Below are positions 61,109 through 64,000 of a DNA stretch of 64,000 bases, piece by piece. The position numbers and the translations under genes are program-made. This stretch comes from Sulfurimicrobium sp964384915 (GTDB lineage Bacteria > Pseudomonadota > Gammaproteobacteria > Burkholderiales > Sulfuricellaceae): assembly GCA_964384915.1 (NCBI GenBank), contig CAYLMA010000005.1, positions 1 to 64,000 on the forward strand, written 5' to 3'. The notes beneath the pieces were generated by a model. The model ran no database searches, was not told the origin of the DNA, and was given only the letters and a program-made list of their open reading frames with translations. How positions within the stretch are numbered: the first letter of the stretch is position 1; every line of letters begins with the position of its first letter.

Positions 61109-61515
61109 TTTTTGCTCCAAACGCAATCTATGTTTATTGTAAATAGCTACTTTAATTGATTTTTCAGGCAATTGCCAGCAAACCTGTGACTATAGGTTGG
61201 GGAACAACAGAGTGTTTCAATACCGCAGCAAAAACTATAATTCCGGTTTGCCGAAAAAATTCACCCGACTCCAGTCCGCCCCATCAGCCTCAGCATATCC
61301 GGGCCATCGCCTTCCTTGTCAAATTCTGCGATGGCGGTGAGATCCAATCGCCACGGCAGGCCCTACCACATACACTCGAAATGGACAGTCATTGGCGCTT
61401 GGTGATCTTGAAAAAAACAGGTTCATTCCTTGAATCCTGCGCCGCAGGACGCACACATTACGGAACACAGCGTCTCCAGGGGACCAGCGCCGGCCTGGCT
61501 TAACACAGGCCAAGG
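61109..61515. other. 407-nt stretch without a recognisable gene
   Basis: Short frames here have no ribosome binding sites and low-complexity products. The part next to hfq is AT-rich and holds its likely promoter. GGCCTG/CAGGCC near 61493-61512 may form a weak hairpin after the 389-aa gene. In many relatives der and hfq are adjacent, so this stretch came with the extra gene or was left behind by its insertion. Confidence 0.5.
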
Positions 61516-62685
61516 CTAGGTTTTTGGCCAATAATCAGTGCCAATACCCTCACCCAGATCGGCTTCGACCAAACGTCGCCTGACTTCAAGCAAACGCTCA
61601 ATCAATTTGGGCTCCCGTTTTTCATAAGCTTCGGCATCAGCCACACGGCTTACCACGACACCAAGCAGTTCCGTGATCGCGTTGCCGATGGAGTTCTGGC
61701 TGATGGTAACAATCAATTTACCCTGGTCATTGCGGTAGATGAGCTGCTTGAACGCCGGCTGCCAGCGGATCGCGTTAGCGTATTTGGCATCGGTGATACA
61801 GCGCTCGCGAACCTTCTTCGCCGTCCGGAGAAAATCGTTGTTGAACAGCAGCACACTTTTCACCTGCCCGGGGAAATAAACATCGTCCAGCATTGGCGCA
61901 TTGCGCGTCGAAACCTGCGAGAAGAAGGTGCGGTAAAAATCGATGAATCCCTTAAGCACCAGATCATACTCATGCCAGAAACGAACATCTTCCAAGGTGG
62001 CCGCCCCGCCGGGAATCTCCCAGCTCGGCAGGCCCTGTGGGTAGCCGGTCAGATCGAAACGCGCGCCATCATCGCTCACCGGGCGCAACACCTCCAGATG
62101 GAGCGCCTTGCAGATGAATTCGCGGTAAACATCGTGCATGTACTTTTCGAACAGCGAGTGCTGCCCCCCATCGGTGAGATTGGGGTTTTTGGGATCGGCC
62201 AGCTTGGCTTCACGCAACTCGTCCATGGGAAAGACGATGAAGTGATTGTGCAGCATCCGGATGCTGGGCACGCCGGGAGAAGTCAGCGGCCATGTGGCGT
62301 CCAGGCTGGCTTCACCGGCCAACACCAGGTGTTGCGCCGGGTCCGGATATTCTTCCAGCATGTAGTCGATGATGATCTGATTCATCCTGTTCCACACATG
62401 CCTGACGTTATCCGGCACCTGGGTGCGGCGCACCGGCCGTCCCAGCGGATTGAGTATGCATTGCGAAGTGTTGTAGATGATCGAGGTATCGAACTCGGTG
62501 CTGTGCCCCAGCGCCTTGCGATACAGCAGCAGATTCTCCGGGTTCAGCAACAGGCCATTGTTATGCACCAGATCATTGAGATTTTCGGTACTGTTGAAAA
62601 ACTCATTGGGCTTCATTCCCTCCGGCACATCGAGCGGGATGGGACGGAAGGGCGTAACAATTTCGCGCGGGCCGGTTTGGAACAT
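61516..62685 (-). CDS. Unrecognised protein (389 aa) between der and hfq
   Basis: It begins MFQTGPREIVTPFRPIPLDV and has a normal globular composition without membrane segments or signal. The motif HNHFIVFPMDELR resembles the HxHxxxxP pattern of HIT-like transferases, but nothing else supports that. Other conserved-looking parts: NLNDLVHNNGLLLNPENLLL, VWNRMNQIIIDYMLEEYPDP, KLIVTISQNSIGNAITELLG. Downstream of der by 45 nt and probably cotranscribed with it. Confidence 0.6.
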   Translation of the reverse strand: MFQTGPREIVTPFRPIPLDVPEGMKPNEFFNSTENLNDLVHNNGLLLNPENLLLYRKALGHSTEFDTSIIYNTSQCILNPLGRPVRRTQVPDNVRHVWNRMNQIIIDYMLEEYPDPAQHLVLAGEASLDATWPLTSPGVPSIRMLHNHFIVFPMDELREAKLADPKNPNLTDGGQHSLFEKYMHDVYREFICKALHLEVLRPVSDDGARFDLTGYPQGLPSWEIPGGAATLEDVRFWHEYDLVLKGFIDFYRTFFSQVSTRNAPMLDDVYFPGQVKSVLLFNNDFLRTAKKVRERCITDAKYANAIRWQPAFKQLIYRNDQGKLIVTISQNSIGNAITELLGVVVSRVADAEAYEKREPKLIERLLEVRRRLVEADLGEGIGTDYWPKT

Positions 62686-62730
62686 GTCGTACCTCTGGTT
62701 TTTCCCTGAGACTTTGGGCCCACGAGGCCC

Positions 62731-64000
62731 TTAGTATTTTTTGCCGTAAGTCTTGCGGCTGCGCCGCCGTTTCCGATGCGCCGCCTTCTCTTCATCCTCT
62801 GTTTTTGGGGCTGGCGTTCTGCCCGCAAAAGGATTTTGACCCTGCTTGAATTGCACCCTGAGCGGCGTGCCTTCGAGTTCGAAAGCCTTGCGGAAAGTGC
62901 TTTCCAGATAACGCTTGTAGCTGTCCGCCACACCAGCGACCGCGGTGCCATGCACAATCACCAGCGGCGGGTTGGACCCCCCCTGGTGGGCATAACGCAG
63001 CTTCGGCCGGATCGGGCCGACCTTGGGCGGCTGGTGCTTCTCTGTCGCGGCAATCAAAACGCGCGTCAGCATGGGCGTGGACATCTTCTTCATCGCTGCC
63101 GCAAAGGCGCCGTCGATGGATTTGAACAACCCGCCCACGCCACTGCCCTGCAATGCGGAAATGTAGTGATACTTGGCAAATTCCAGGAACTGCAGTTTCC
63201 GCGCCAAATCACTTTTGATCACATCGCGCCGCGCCTCATCCAGGCCGTCCCACTTATTCACCGCGACCACCAGCGCCCTGCCCGCCTCAAGAATAAAACC
63301 GGCGATATGCGCATCCTGTTCGGAGATATCCTGACGCGCATCCAGCACCAGCACCACCACATTGGCATCTTCAATGGCCTGCAGGGTCTTGATGACGGAA
63401 AATTTCTCGACCGCCTCGAAAACCTTGCCCTTCTTGCGCACACCGGCAGTATCGATCAGGGTATAGCGTCGACCATCGCGCTCCAGATCCATGTAGATGC
63501 TATCGCGTGTCGTGCCCGGCTGATCAAAGGCGATGACCCGTTCTTCGCCCAACAGGCGATTGACCAGCGTTGACTTGCCCACATTGGGGCGGCCGACGAT
63601 GGCAACCTTGGGATGATCCTCTTCCTCGCCTTCGTCTTCCTGTTCGCCAGGAAAGTCCTCCAGAGCCAGTTCGACCAGTTCACGCACACCTTCGCCGTGC
63701 GCGGAGGAAATCACCAGCGGATCACCCAGCGCCAGCTCATGGAATTCTGCCGCCACCACTTCGCGGCGCATGCCTTCGGCCTTGTTGACTGCCAGAAACA
63801 AGGGCCGGCCCGACTTGCGCAGTCCTTCCGCAATAATCTTATCCTGCGGCGTCAAGCCCTGGCGGGCATCCACCAGAAAAATGATGCAATCGGCCTCATC
63901 CACAGCCTGCAGGGTCTGTTTAGCCATCTCGTGCAGGATGCCATTCTTGGCAACCGGCTCGAAACCGCCGGTATCCACCACCAGATAGGGTTTGCTGCCC
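62731..64000 (-). CDS. der: Ribosome-associated GTPase Der (EngA), N-terminus beyond the right edge
   Basis: At least 422 residues are seen; the first G1 region is missing. The frame opens with SKPYLVVDTGGFEP (end of G3 of domain 1) and NKAEG (G4). The second G domain is complete (VAIVGRPNVGKSTLVNRLLG, DTAGVRKKGKVFEAVEKFSV, NKWDGLDE). A KH-like domain and a basic tail (AAHRKRRRSRKTYGKKY) close the protein. Der is needed for 50S assembly. Confidence 0.95.
   Translation of the reverse strand, partial: GSKPYLVVDTGGFEPVAKNGILHEMAKQTLQAVDEADCIIFLVDARQGLTPQDKIIAEGLRKSGRPLFLAVNKAEGMRREVVAAEFHELALGDPLVISSAHGEGVRELVELALEDFPGEQEDEGEEEDHPKVAIVGRPNVGKSTLVNRLLGEERVIAFDQPGTTRDSIYMDLERDGRRYTLIDTAGVRKKGKVFEAVEKFSVIKTLQAIEDANVVVLVLDARQDISEQDAHIAGFILEAGRALVVAVNKWDGLDEARRDVIKSDLARKLQFLEFAKYHYISALQGSGVGGLFKSIDGAFAAAMKKMSTPMLTRVLIAATEKHQPPKVGPIRPKLRYAHQGGSNPPLVIVHGTAVAGVADSYKRYLESTFRKAFELEGTPLRVQFKQGQNPFAGRTPAPKTEDEEKAAHRKRRRSRKTYGKKY

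Noticed and set aside
61156..61503. Plus-strand 115-codon frame in the der/hfq gap
   Set aside because: No ribosome binding site, composition unlike the neighbouring proteins, and it overlaps the hfq promoter region.

Overview
The window looks like a betaproteobacterial chromosome (order Nitrosomonadales, perhaps near Sulfuricellaceae or Gallionellaceae) with part of an integrated mobile element at its left end. The assignment rests on gene content and order: der / hfq / hflX / hflK / hflC / DUF2065 / hisZ / purA, tRNA-Leu / rnr / rlmB, guaB-guaA, scpA-scpB-rluB, and yqjD-yqjE-yqjK. The genus is a guess made without any database search.

Positions 1 to about 14,400 are the right part of an integrative element ending at the 3' end of guaA. 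Beside guaA are a P4-type tyrosine integrase, an AlpA-like regulator and a DUF1845/AcaB-like protein. A long minus-strand module follows: SSB, a small membrane-anchored protein, two tiny genes, a PD-(D/E)XK exonuclease, RecT, two small unknown genes, a large ParB, then PRTRC proteins E, C, F, B and A and the ThiF-like protein, then three unknown genes, the last cut by the left edge. PRTRC (ParB-related, ThiF-related cassette) is a named but functionally unexplained plasmid and ICE cassette. The usual PRTRC protein D is not visible here.

The most unusual signal is non-coding. Eleven minus-strand intergenic gaps of the element carry a variable but clearly related leader of about 50 nt directly before the Shine-Dalgarno sequence. 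Each has three arms: arm a can pair with arm b in a compact hairpin, or with arm c in a longer hairpin that usually runs into a U-tract, as in a transcription attenuator. Paired bases change together between copies. A second structured element of about 127 nt occurs twice, and a fragment of it a third time, always directly upstream of such a leader.

Positions 14,400 to 64,000 are core chromosome: purine synthesis (guaA, guaB, purA), pgl, yqjDEK, scpA/scpB/rluB, prfB with its programmed frameshift, lysS, a glycine-zipper protein, copper export (copA and a chaperone), tldD, a nitrilase-family amidase, a YhdP-like giant, acs, glnE, a ZIP transporter, pgeF, rluD/bamD as overlapping divergent genes, glnB, nadE, a CxDxR (beta-carbonic-anhydrase-like) protein, a small cobalamin cluster, rlmB/rnr, tRNA-Leu(CAG), and the purA-to-hfq block. 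An unrecognised 389-aa gene lies between hfq and der. Der runs off the right edge.
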